From contig NZ_VLLG01000003.1 of the NCBI RefSeq assembly GCF_007830125.1, positions 1,815,115 through 1,879,114 of the forward strand: DNA of 64,000 nt, read 5' to 3'. This DNA is from Chitinophaga japonensis (GTDB lineage Bacteria; Bacteroidota; Bacteroidia; Chitinophagales; Chitinophagaceae). Made by a program: the position numbers and the translations under genes. Of the stretch, positions 26,048 to 34,441 are shown in pieces (position 1 is the first letter of the stretch; each line of letters starts with the position of its first letter). The notes under the pieces were generated by a model. It searched no databases. It was not told the origin of the DNA and worked only from the letters and a program-made list of their open reading frames with translations.

Positions 26048-26638
26048 ATGAAAAAAGCGGAGGCCACCCGGCTGGATATTTTACGAAAGGCTTTTGAGCT
26101 GATCTATGTGAAGGGTTACCAGAACACGAGCATTGACGATATCCTTGCCCGCACCCAGGTTACCAAGGGCGCTTTCTATTACCATTTTAAGAACAAGGAC
26201 GAAATGGGCATCGCCATTATCAACGAGCTGCTCAAACCATCCCTGGCCAATGCATTCATTGAGCCGTTCCGGGAAGCGCAGGACCCCGTGGAGGCTATTT
26301 ACCGGATGATGCACCACCTGCTGATGGAGAACGCTTTCATGAAGGTGGAGCACGGCTGCCCGGCTTCCAACCTTACACAGGAAATGGCGCCCTGGCATGC
26401 GGGGTTCAGCGAGGTGCTGGGCGAGCTGACCGGGCAATGGGAAAAGGTGATGATCAAATGTATTGAGCAGGGAAAAAAAGCGGGCCATATCCGTGCGGGT
26501 GTAAACGCCCGGCAGGTGACCCTGTTTGTAATGTCCGGCTACTGGGGCATCCGGAATTTCGGCAAGCTGGAGAACAGCAAATCGGTGTACCGTACCTACC
26601 TGAAGGAGCTGCGGGCTTACCTGCTTTCACTGCGATAA
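26048..26638 (+). CDS. TetR/AcrR-family transcriptional repressor
   Basis: 196 residues from the ATG at 26048 (MKKAEATRLDIL); a longer reading from 25919 adds 43 residues unlike the family. The helix-turn-helix is at about 25-48 (TSIDDILARTQVTKGAFYYHF). The C-terminal ligand domain contains CPASNLTQEMA, seen in the YcdC/AcrR-like TetR_C group. It is followed by a perfect 9-bp-arm palindrome and then two membrane-protein genes, which it probably represses. Confidence 0.92.
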   Translation: MKKAEATRLDILRKAFELIYVKGYQNTSIDDILARTQVTKGAFYYHFKNKDEMGIAIINELLKPSLANAFIEPFREAQDPVEAIYRMMHHLLMENAFMKVEHGCPASNLTQEMAPWHAGFSEVLGELTGQWEKVMIKCIEQGKKAGHIRAGVNARQVTLFVMSGYWGIRNFGKLENSKSVYRTYLKELRAYLLSLR

Positions 26639-26651
26639 AAATTTTTCGCAT

Positions 26652-26687
26652 AAAACATACCGATTAGTATGTTTTTGTATACTTTTG
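26652..26687 (+). promoter_or_regulatory. TetR operator overlapping a TAnnTTTG promoter
   Basis: The perfect inverted repeat AAAACATAC-N6-GTATGTTTT lies at 26652-26675, a typical TetR-size operator. A Bacteroidota -7 box TACTTTTG follows at 26680-26687, so a bound repressor would block the promoter of the gene starting at 26710. Confidence 0.8.
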
Positions 26688-26709
26688 CATCGTCCAATTA
26701 AAATGAACG

Positions 26710-27159
26710 ATGTATGCTGCGCTGATCTTTTTACACTCATTATTCAGGTGGCTGGTGGTTATCAGCCTGGCATACGCCATCTTCCGTGCATGCCGGGGTT
26801 ATATTTCCGCGCGGCCATTCACCAGAACAGATAATGCGGTCCGCCACTGGACGGCCACTATTGCGCATGTGCAGCTCATGATCGGCATGACGCTGTATAC
26901 GCAAAGCCCGGTTGTGCAATATTACTGGAAGCACGCGGGCGCCGGCTCCGAGATGCGCTTCTATGGCTTAATACACATTTTCATCATGCTTACCGCTATT
27001 GCATTGCTGACCGTTGGCTCGGCGCTGGCCAAAAGGAAGCCTACGGACCGGGAGCGGTTCAGAACCATGTTCACCTGGTTCCTGCTTGCCTTTATCCTGA
27101 TCTTTATAGCCATTCCCTGGCCTTTTTCACCTTTGTCTCACCGACCTTATTTCAGATAA
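26710..27159 (+). CDS. Four-helix membrane protein, unknown function
   Basis: 149 residues with four predicted membrane spans (about 8-27, 45-63, 84-103, 118-138). Several His residues lie in or near the helices (HSLFRWL, HWTATIAHVQ, YGLIHIFI), a pattern seen in b-type haem membrane proteins, but no CxxCH or other decisive motif is present. It lies directly under the TetR operator and 9 nt before the DUF3817 gene. Confidence 0.75.
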   Translation: MYAALIFLHSLFRWLVVISLAYAIFRACRGYISARPFTRTDNAVRHWTATIAHVQLMIGMTLYTQSPVVQYYWKHAGAGSEMRFYGLIHIFIMLTAIALLTVGSALAKRKPTDRERFRTMFTWFLLAFILIFIAIPWPFSPLSHRPYFR

Positions 27160-27168
27160 TTGATAGTT

Positions 27169-27492
27169 ATGAAACGTTTATTGCAGTCAAAAGTCGGCAG
27201 GTTACGGATCATCGGTTTGCTGGAAGGCATCTCCCTGCTGGTGCTGGTATTCATTGCCGTTCCGTTGAAGCACCTCCAGGGCGATCCTGCGCTGGTTAGA
27301 ATGATAGGCCCGTTGCATGGCGCCCTGTTCCTGCTGTTTGTCTTCAATGCGCTGGGCGTGGGCGTAGAGCAGCAGTGGAAGTTCAGGACCACCACCTGGA
27401 AGGTGCTGCTGGCCTGCGTAATACCTTTCGGCACCTTTTACATTGACCGGAAGATACTGAGCCGGATCGATACGGCGGATAGCCAGTCGTAA
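27169..27492 (+). CDS. DUF3817 membrane protein
   Basis: 107 residues from the ATG at 27169 (MKRLLQSKVGRLRIIGLLEGISLLVL). The N-terminal block LLEGISLL and the later GPLHGALFLLFV fit DUF3817, a small family with about three membrane helices and unknown function. It is the second gene under the TetR operator. A TTG at 27160 is an alternative start. Confidence 0.8.
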   Translation: MKRLLQSKVGRLRIIGLLEGISLLVLVFIAVPLKHLQGDPALVRMIGPLHGALFLLFVFNALGVGVEQQWKFRTTTWKVLLACVIPFGTFYIDRKILSRIDTADSQS

Positions 27493-27507
27493 GATAACCG
27501 CGAGCGG

Positions 27508-28260
27508 TCAGAAAGGGTAGTGGCGCATGCCGCCGTCCACCACCGCCACGGCGCCTGTAATATAGCGGGCTCGGGGCGATACCAGGAATACCGCCATGTT
27601 GGCGATGTCCTGCGGCTCCCCGAAATCGCCCAGGGGGATCTCCCGTTCGGCAAATTTCCGGCGTTCTTCACCGGGAAAAAAGGGCCGGATGTTCTCCGTG
27701 TCTATGAGGCCCGGCTGCAGGCTGTTTACGCGGATGCCGTACTGTCCCAACTGCCCCGCAAGCTGTTTGGACCATACCATCACGGCTGCTTTGGCCACGG
27801 CGGAGGCATTCACGGAGCGCAGCTCGTAAGTGCTGCCGATGTTCAGGATAACGCCCTGCCTACGTTCCATGAAGTGGGGCAGCAACTGCTGCGTGAGCTG
27901 GCGGTGACGGTCAAAATCCAGTGTCATGGAGTCTTGCCATGCCGCTTCCGGGCCTGCTACATCCAGCGGGCGGCTGCGTCCGGCGTTGTTAATGAGTATG
28001 TCTACATGGCCCAGGCCGGACAGCGCGGCTGCCGCAATTTGCTGCGGACCCTCCGGCGCTGTAAAATCCTGGATGAGCGTTAGCGGCGCTACGCCGCCTG
28101 CCGCTGTTATTTCCGCTTTGAGACTGTTCAGCAATGCTTCGTTCCTGGCCGTAGCCAGCACCTGTACGCCTTCCATAGCCAGCTCTTTTACGATGGCGCG
28201 TCCCATTCCCTGGCTGGCGCCGCTTACCACGGCAGTTTTTCCTTTTAGATACAGATCCAT
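27508..28260 (-). CDS. SDR-family oxidoreductase lacking the canonical Tyr
   Basis: 250 residues. The cofactor loop GASQGMGRA and the structural NNAGRSRP are intact, as is the C-terminal GAVAVVDGG. The catalytic YxxxK site reads SAVAK in NASAVAKAAVMVW: the Lys is present but Ser stands where Tyr is expected. Either the enzyme is impaired or the alignment shifts locally. It is divergently transcribed from an HxlR regulator, a common arrangement for redox-responsive dehydrogenases. Confidence 0.85.
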   Translation of the reverse strand: MDLYLKGKTAVVSGASQGMGRAIVKELAMEGVQVLATARNEALLNSLKAEITAAGGVAPLTLIQDFTAPEGPQQIAAAALSGLGHVDILINNAGRSRPLDVAGPEAAWQDSMTLDFDRHRQLTQQLLPHFMERRQGVILNIGSTYELRSVNASAVAKAAVMVWSKQLAGQLGQYGIRVNSLQPGLIDTENIRPFFPGEERRKFAEREIPLGDFGEPQDIANMAVFLVSPRARYITGAVAVVDGGMRHYPF

Positions 28261-28319
28261 AATGCTTCTTATTGTTTATGATTTGCAAAAGTAGCCGGGC
28301 GCATCTAAATTTGGTGGCT

Positions 28320-28335
28320 ATACAACCAATTGTAT
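28320..28335. promoter_or_regulatory. Candidate HxlR operator between SDR and HxlR genes
   Basis: The inverted repeat ATACAA-CCAA-TTGTAT lies in the 97-nt divergent intergenic region, placed to control both genes. The assignment to the adjacent regulator is inferred from position only. Confidence 0.45.
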
Positions 28336-28357
28336 GGTACATACAAACATGTAAGTA

Positions 28358-28726
28358 ATGGCTGCCAGGAAGAAAAATTCTACGTATACCCGTAATGAGC
28401 AGTGTATCATTGACTGCGATCTGACCTACGCGGTGCACAAGATCGGGGGCAGGTGGAAGCTGCTGATACTGGACAAGCTGGAGGGCGGAAAACGCCGTTT
28501 CGGCGAGCTGAAGCGGGAATTCTCCTACATTACGGAGCGCATGCTCACCCTGCAATTGCGGGCGCTGGAGCAGGACGGCCTGGTAAAGCGGACCGTGTAT
28601 GCGGAAGTGCCTCCCCGGGTGGAATACGAGCTGACTGAAATGGCCCGTGAGCTGGGGCCTATTTTAAAACAGCTCAGCCAATGGGGCGGCAAACAGCGCC
28701 GGCTGGCGAAGAACGAAATGAAGTAG
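28358..28726 (+). CDS. HxlR-family winged-helix regulator
   Basis: 122 residues. Family features are C-x-L-T-YAVHKIGGRWKLLILDKL at the N-terminal helix, then RRFGELKREFSYITERMLTLQLRALEQDGLV (recognition helix) and the wing VPPRVEYELTE. HxlR proteins respond to aldehydes, quinones or disulfide stress, often through the N-terminal Cys (here in IIDCDLT). It probably regulates the divergent SDR gene. Confidence 0.9.
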   Translation: MAARKKNSTYTRNEQCIIDCDLTYAVHKIGGRWKLLILDKLEGGKRRFGELKREFSYITERMLTLQLRALEQDGLVKRTVYAEVPPRVEYELTEMARELGPILKQLSQWGGKQRRLAKNEMK

Positions 28727-28745
28727 TCAACTTAATACAAGCGGC

Positions 28746-29246
28746 TTGAAAATCTTTGAAACCACCCACCTGCTGGTCAGGCAATTTACGGCTGCCGATG
28801 CGGACAGTTTTTTTCTTATCAACGGTAATGAGCAGGTAATGCGTTATATACGCCCGGCAAAATCCCGGGAAGACAGCGACGCCTTCCTGGAGGAGAACAT
28901 CCGGTTATATGCCGCCAACCCGGGCGCCGGCCGCTGGGCGGTAGCGGAAAAGAGCAACGGCCAGGTCATCGGCATGTTCTCCCTGCTGCCCGTGCAGGGC
29001 GGCGCCGGCAAGCTGCATATCGGGTATGCTTTATTGCCAGCTTACTGGGGAAAGGGCTATGCTACTACCTTACTGGAAGCCGGCTGCGCTCATTTCTTTG
29101 GCAGCCACCCCCGTACAACGCTATACGCCATTACGCGGCAGGAAAATGTTGCATCGGAAAAAGTATTGCTGAAATGCGGGTTCCGGTTTTCGGAGCTGTT
29201 TGCGGAGCATGAGCGTCTTTGGAAGAAGGAGCCTGTTTTTTATTAA
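28746..29246 (+). CDS. GNAT N-acetyltransferase (RimJ/RimL-like)
   Basis: 166 residues. It has the acetyl-CoA-binding region YALLPAYWGKGYATTLLEAG and the C-terminal NVASEKVLLKCGFRF, typical of the RimJ/RimL-like Acetyltransf_3 group. The start is a TTG at 28746 that preserves the conserved first strand (TTHLLVRQFTAADA). The next ATG would delete it. It follows the HxlR gene by 19 nt. The substrate is unknown. Confidence 0.88.
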   Translation: MKIFETTHLLVRQFTAADADSFFLINGNEQVMRYIRPAKSREDSDAFLEENIRLYAANPGAGRWAVAEKSNGQVIGMFSLLPVQGGAGKLHIGYALLPAYWGKGYATTLLEAGCAHFFGSHPRTTLYAITRQENVASEKVLLKCGFRFSELFAEHERLWKKEPVFY

Positions 29247-29292
29247 ATATTAGCTATATTACAACCAGTAATGAAGCCCGATCCCTCATTCC

Positions 29293-30195
29293 ATGTCATA
29301 CCTGTCCAAAAATACCGATGCTGAACGTGCCTATTTCCCCGCTGCGGTATACCAGCGCAGCGCTTCAGGCATATCCAGGCCTGCAGTGGTGCAGCGTTTC
29401 GGTATCGAGGATTTTGATACCTACCAGGAGGCCAAGGACGCCAACATTTACAGCAAGGCCCTGCTGGATACCCAGAAGGACGACCGTATTGAGGAGCATT
29501 TCCAGAAGAAATTTGATTCCGATCAGCAGCGGGCGATCTACAAAGTCAACAAGAAACATTATGGCCAGGGCAGCATTGTTTCCGATGGTGACGGCGCTAC
29601 CCTGCTGGTGAAGCAGAACACGGACCTGGTGCCGCACATAGACCACCGTTTTCCCAAATCGAGAGGCGGCTCCAACAGCTATATCAATGCGGCGGTGCTG
29701 CCCGCCAAAGGGAACATTAAAAAGAGCAATAAGCTGGAACTGAGCGCGGAGCCCGCCTCCGCCCTGGAACCATATAAATTTTTAGCGTTTTCATCTGCAT
29801 TTGGCCCCGGCAAGGTAGGCGCCTTCCGCGATTTCACCGCGGAGCAGCGTGCCGAAATACTTTCCGCAAACCAGATGCATTACGACAAGGGATCGCCGGT
29901 GAGCGACGTGGACGGTAAAACAAAACTGGCCAGGTTCGATACCTCCCGCATCCCGCATATCGACCATATTACCGCCAAGGGGGAAGGCGGCACTAATTTC
30001 TATTTCAATGCGGCGGTACTGCCCGCCAGCGACAACATGAAAAAAAGCGGCAGAAAGGGGAGGGAATTCGATATCAATCATGCCATAGGCAAGTTAACCC
30101 TGGAGCGGTACTACAAGAAAAAAGAGGAGGGCACGCTTCCTCCCGGCGGTGTGATAGAGGATGACAGAAGCGCCAGCGGCAGCGATTCCGATTAA
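29293..30195 (+). CDS. Tandem HNH-nuclease-like protein
   Basis: 300 residues made of an N-terminal linker and two copies of a roughly 72-residue module (about 76-147 and 183-254). Each copy has PHIDH at residues 114-118 and 221-225, then a Gly-Gly-x-Asn turn (GGSNSYINAAVLP and GGTNFYFNAAVLP) and a final N-x-x-K (GNIKK, DNMKK). This is the DH...GG...N...N..K signature of HNH/His-Me finger nucleases. The N-terminal YQRSASGISRPAVVQR resembles the start of DUF4157-type secreted effectors, but no such domain follows. The C-terminus is acidic and Ser-rich. No immunity gene is recognised next to it. Confidence 0.65.
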   Translation: MSYLSKNTDAERAYFPAAVYQRSASGISRPAVVQRFGIEDFDTYQEAKDANIYSKALLDTQKDDRIEEHFQKKFDSDQQRAIYKVNKKHYGQGSIVSDGDGATLLVKQNTDLVPHIDHRFPKSRGGSNSYINAAVLPAKGNIKKSNKLELSAEPASALEPYKFLAFSSAFGPGKVGAFRDFTAEQRAEILSANQMHYDKGSPVSDVDGKTKLARFDTSRIPHIDHITAKGEGGTNFYFNAAVLPASDNMKKSGRKGREFDINHAIGKLTLERYYKKKEEGTLPPGGVIEDDRSASGSDSD

Positions 30196-30299
30196 AATGC
30201 CATCTATATATTTTTAAAACACGCATACAGGTCCACGTGAAGGAATAAAAACCCTTGATGATAATTTATTGCTTGTAACCAATATAAATTCTACGACCT

Positions 30300-33200
30300 A
30301 TGAGAAGCATCTTTACGCTACTGTTCCTCTCCACATTGTTATGGAACAACCAACTTTTCGCCCAGTTCAGGCTGATTGACGACATGGAAGGGAACGGCCC
30401 CGGTTCGGGGCAATGGATCTACAACGCCGGAACGAATGCCACCGGCACCGTACTTTTCCATGAGCCCAACCCTGCGCCGTCTGCCCTGAATCCCAGTACG
30501 CACGTCGCCAAATTTACGAAGGACACCACCTGTTCCCCGTACATGGCAGCGGCCTGCACACTGCCGGTCCCCCTGGACCTCTCGGCCAGTAGCACTTTTA
30601 AAATGCTGGTGTACAGTACAGTGCAGGAGGAGGTGCTCTTCAAACTGCAACCCGGCAGCGATTACACGCAGGCCGTGTACCTGACCTACAAAGTGCAGCA
30701 GGTAAATCGATGGGAAGAAGCGGTGTTTAATTTTACCGGGATCAATCACCGGACAGACCTCAACCGTATAACCGTCCAGTTTATAGACGGCCGGCGGGCC
30801 AACGGCATCTTGTATTTTGACCGGATACTGGCTCCGGACCCCATCAGCATCAACCTCACAAAAATCAATATCCCGATGGGACAGGAAGACGGGAAGGCGA
30901 TCGAGGTAAAGCTGTATGGCGACAGCTTTCAGCCGGTCCTTAATCCTGCCAACTGGAGCACGTCGCCGCTGCCGCCCGGCGTGACGGTGGGCAGCATCCT
31001 GCGGGTGAACGATACCACGGCCCACATTATTTTAAGCGGCAATTCGCCGGCCAACTATTCCAGGACAGTATTTACCCTTACCGTGAACGGGGATGAGCTG
31101 CAAAACCCGGAGATACCTACCTATAACGCAACGGGCAGCGTGGTGTTTGACGGCAACCCTGCATGGACCATGATATACAATGATGAATTTGATACGGACG
31201 GCCTGCCGGACCCCGCCAAATGGAAAGTGGATCCGCGACCAAAGGGATGGACCAACAGCGAAGAGCAGGTGTATACGGATACTACGCATGATAACGCCCG
31301 CGTGAGAAACGGCCACCTGGTCATTACCGGGAAAAAGGATTTTCCAACCGGCAATCCTGATGAGCCCTGGTCCTCCGCCCGGGTCATTTCCCAGGGTAAA
31401 ATGGATTTCCTGTATGGCAAGGTGGAAATGAGGGCCAAGCTGCCCCGGGCGCGGGGATCGTGGCCGGCCTTCTGGCTGATGCCCACCCACAGCAGCTATG
31501 GCTACTGGCCCTCAAGCGGCGAGATAGACATCATGGAGCATGTGGGCAATAATTTTGGTAAAGCCACTTGTGCGGTGCATACGGAGAACAAGAACTGGAC
31601 GAACGGCGGCGACCTGGGTGGCAACGAGATATTGCCTGACCTTGATACCGTATATCATGTGTATGGTGTGGAGTGGTGGCCGGATTCATTGCGGTTTACC
31701 CATGATGGCCGGGCATACTACACCTATGTAAACCCGCATACGGACTGGCGGGACTGGCCCTTTGACAAACCTTTTTATGTGATACTGAATATCTCCATCG
31801 GCGGCGGGCTGGGAGGAAACATCGTGGATGCCGACTGGCCGGACAGCATGCTGGTGGATTATGTGCGCATTTACCAGAAGGGCTTGGGCACGCCGGTACT
31901 GGATTCCGTGGAAATACTTCCGGCCGGTGTATCCGTGTTGCCCGGGAAAACGCAACAGTTCACCGCTAAAATGCGGGACCAGAACGGGCACGTGCTGGAC
32001 AGCATTACCCCGGTATGGAGCATCACGGGCAATGGTAACGTGATCACTGCCGGCGGCCTGGCCACCATTAACAGCTCCGGCGTAGTGACCGCCACCGCTA
32101 CCTATGATACGGTGACGCTGTCGGGCTCCGTCAATGTGCAGGCAAGGGCCACCAATTACAAGCCGGTGCCGGCAAGAATAGAGGCTGAGGATTACGATAA
32201 TTTCAACTCCTCCCGGCCGGAAACCACTGCTGATACCAGCGGGGGCCTGAATATGAGCTATATCGGCAACCAGACCTGGTTTGAATATGACCTGGATGTG
32301 CCGGACAGCCAGGCCTACCGCATCCGGTTCCGGGTAGCGGTGAACGCGCTTTCGGCACTGACGGTGATCGAGGATACCACGGAGCTGGCTACTGTGCAAC
32401 TGCCCGCCAGCGGCGGCTGGCAAAAGTGGATCACCGTTACATCCGCTCCCATTGTTTTGGGCCAGGGACAAAAAACGATCCGCGTACAGTCCAATACCGG
32501 CGGCTGGAATTTCAACTGGCTGGAGATCGTGCCGGCATCGGCCCACCAGGTCGCCAGCGTAGTGATAAAGCCTGACAGCGCCCGGGTCTTCACCGGGGAA
32601 ACAGTGCAATTCAATGCCTGGGGCTATGATGCGGACAGCAATTACATAATGCTTGCACCTGCTCCCGCCTGGTCTGTTTCCGGCACCGGCAACCAGGTCA
32701 GCGCCAATGGCCTGCTGCAGGCGGACAGCGTAGGGCAGTACACCATTACGGCAACATCCGGCGGGCTGGCAGGAACGGCCTTTGCCGAAGTGATGACCGT
32801 GCCGGTGTTCTCCCGGCTTGAAATAATGCCGGATACCGTAACGGTGCCGCTGGGCGCTTCCCAGCAATTCACGGTAAAAGGATATGACCAGTACGGCACC
32901 CCGGTGCCGGTAAGAGATACGGTATACTGGTCGGTGAGCGGCAGCGGTAACAGCATCAGCCCCGATGGTTTGCTGACCGCGGGGAATACACCCGGCAGCT
33001 TTGTCATTATAGCCAGGGCCGGCGCCATCAGTGATACGCTGGAGGTAGTGCTGGCGTATACCTGTACGGTGAATCAGCGCTATGAAGCCGAGTCCGCCTC
33101 TTCCCATGCTTCCGGCCCTTACAAGGAAACGACCGACGATGTAGACGGCGGACAGCATTTTGCAGGCATTACCGCCGGCAAATGGTTTGCGTACAGTAAT

Positions 33201-34388
33201 TTGAACGTGCCTTCCGCAGGCAGGTACAATATCCGGCTGCGGGTATCCACTACGGCGCCTGCCCAGATAAAGATCGGTCATGGAGGCGCTACTTTCCGTA
33301 TTATCAATGTGCCATCTACGAATGGCGAATGGCAGACCATCTCAGACACGCTTACGCTGCCAGCCCTGTCCTATACCGGCGTTCATGCGATGTCGGGCAG
33401 TTTCCGGTTTAACTGGTTTGCCATTGATAACTGTGCGGAAGCGTCCGATGAGCCGGTGCGTATTGCACTGACGCCTGATACCGCGCACTTGGGCGCAGGC
33501 GATTCCTACCAGTTCAGCGCCACCGCTTATGATGCCGCCAACCAGCCGGTTCCCGTGCCTTCCCTGGTTTGGGGAGTAGGGGGCGCCAATAATACGGTGG
33601 ACACTACCGGGCTGGTAACGGCCAATGCAACGCCCGGGTTGTACCCGGTAACAGCCAGCGCTGCCGGTCTTGCAGACACGGCCTGGATCATGATCTACGA
33701 ATGTTCGGTAAATACCCGTTACGAGGCGGAGAGCTGCGCTTTCCGGCATTCCGGTCCTTCGCTGGTGGCTACCGACGATGTGAGCGGCGCGCAGCATTTT
33801 ACAGGACTGGCGGCCGGGCACTGGTTTGCCTATAATACGCTGAACGTACCCACTGCAGGCCTGTACAGGATCAGCTTCCGCGTATCTTCCACCGCGCCTG
33901 CGCAGGTAAAGGTGGGCCACAGCAGCTTCAATTTCGGCATTATTGATATTCCCTCCACCGGCGGGCAGTGGCAAACCATCACGGACACGATCACATTGCC
34001 GGCATTAAGCTACACCGGCATTCATGTGGTGTCCGGATCGTTCCGGTTCAACTGGTTCACGATCGATAACTGCGGCACCGGGGGCGGGCAGGCCCGCAGC
34101 ATGTTGCCGGCCCTTGTTCAGCAGGAGGATGCCCCGGGTAATGAAGGCGATCTGAAGCCCGGCGTGTACCCGAACCCCACCAGCGGCCATATCCTGGTGG
34201 TACCGGGAGACCATGCCTATACGCTGATAAAGGTGTTTGACATCCAGGGCAGGCTGGTGCTTAGCTGGCGGATGGCGCCGGGAGAAAAGCGTATCAGCAA
34301 AGACATCAGCGCTTTGCCTGGCGGCGTATACCTCCTCTCACTGGAAGGGGCGCACGAAAGAAAGACCATGCGGATCATTAAACAATAG
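30300..34388 (+). CDS. Secreted GH16 glucanase with CBM6-like and Ig-like modules and T9SS signal
   Basis: 1362 residues. Signal peptide at 1-21; carbohydrate-binding-like N-terminal region to about 180; GH16 domain at about 285-525 with the catalytic EIDIME (Glu408 and Glu413). Next come a BIG2-like domain (533-620), a CBM6-like domain (625-750), two BIG2-like domains (750-920), a CBM6-like domain (925-1045), a BIG2-like domain (1054-1130) and a third CBM6-like domain (1138-1262). It ends in a type A T9SS sorting domain (about 1289-1362, VYPNPTSGH). The last two CBMs are close duplicates. GH16 cleaves beta-1,3- or mixed-linked glucans, agar or carrageenan; laminarinase activity is likeliest. 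It is exported by type IX secretion. Confidence 0.92.
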   Translation: MRSIFTLLFLSTLLWNNQLFAQFRLIDDMEGNGPGSGQWIYNAGTNATGTVLFHEPNPAPSALNPSTHVAKFTKDTTCSPYMAAACTLPVPLDLSASSTFKMLVYSTVQEEVLFKLQPGSDYTQAVYLTYKVQQVNRWEEAVFNFTGINHRTDLNRITVQFIDGRRANGILYFDRILAPDPISINLTKINIPMGQEDGKAIEVKLYGDSFQPVLNPANWSTSPLPPGVTVGSILRVNDTTAHIILSGNSPANYSRTVFTLTVNGDELQNPEIPTYNATGSVVFDGNPAWTMIYNDEFDTDGLPDPAKWKVDPRPKGWTNSEEQVYTDTTHDNARVRNGHLVITGKKDFPTGNPDEPWSSARVISQGKMDFLYGKVEMRAKLPRARGSWPAFWLMPTHSSYGYWPSSGEIDIMEHVGNNFGKATCAVHTENKNWTNGGDLGGNEILPDLDTVYHVYGVEWWPDSLRFTHDGRAYYTYVNPHTDWRDWPFDKPFYVILNISIGGGLGGNIVDADWPDSMLVDYVRIYQKGLGTPVLDSVEILPAGVSVLPGKTQQFTAKMRDQNGHVLDSITPVWSITGNGNVITAGGLATINSSGVVTATATYDTVTLSGSVNVQARATNYKPVPARIEAEDYDNFNSSRPETTADTSGGLNMSYIGNQTWFEYDLDVPDSQAYRIRFRVAVNALSALTVIEDTTELATVQLPASGGWQKWITVTSAPIVLGQGQKTIRVQSNTGGWNFNWLEIVPASAHQVASVVIKPDSARVFTGETVQFNAWGYDADSNYIMLAPAPAWSVSGTGNQVSANGLLQADSVGQYTITATSGGLAGTAFAEVMTVPVFSRLEIMPDTVTVPLGASQQFTVKGYDQYGTPVPVRDTVYWSVSGSGNSISPDGLLTAGNTPGSFVIIARAGAISDTLEVVLAYTCTVNQRYEAESASSHASGPYKETTDDVDGGQHFAGITAGKWFAYSNLNVPSAGRYNIRLRVSTTAPAQIKIGHGGATFRIINVPSTNGEWQTISDTLTLPALSYTGVHAMSGSFRFNWFAIDNCAEASDEPVRIALTPDTAHLGAGDSYQFSATAYDAANQPVPVPSLVWGVGGANNTVDTTGLVTANATPGLYPVTASAAGLADTAWIMIYECSVNTRYEAESCAFRHSGPSLVATDDVSGAQHFTGLAAGHWFAYNTLNVPTAGLYRISFRVSSTAPAQVKVGHSSFNFGIIDIPSTGGQWQTITDTITLPALSYTGIHVVSGSFRFNWFTIDNCGTGGGQARSMLPALVQQEDAPGNEGDLKPGVYPNPTSGHILVVPGDHAYTLIKVFDIQGRLVLSWRMAPGEKRISKDISALPGGVYLLSLEGAHERKTMRIIKQ

Positions 34389-34401
34389 TAGCCATAGCAG
34401 G

Positions 34402-34441
34402 AGTATGCCACCCGGAACCCCGGGTGGCATACTTATTTTTT
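34402..34441 (+). terminator. Strong terminator after GH16 gene
   Basis: A perfect 14-bp stem (AGTATGCCACCCGG and its complement) with a 4-nt loop, followed by a T-rich run. It lies between convergent genes and reads best on the plus strand. Confidence 0.92.
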
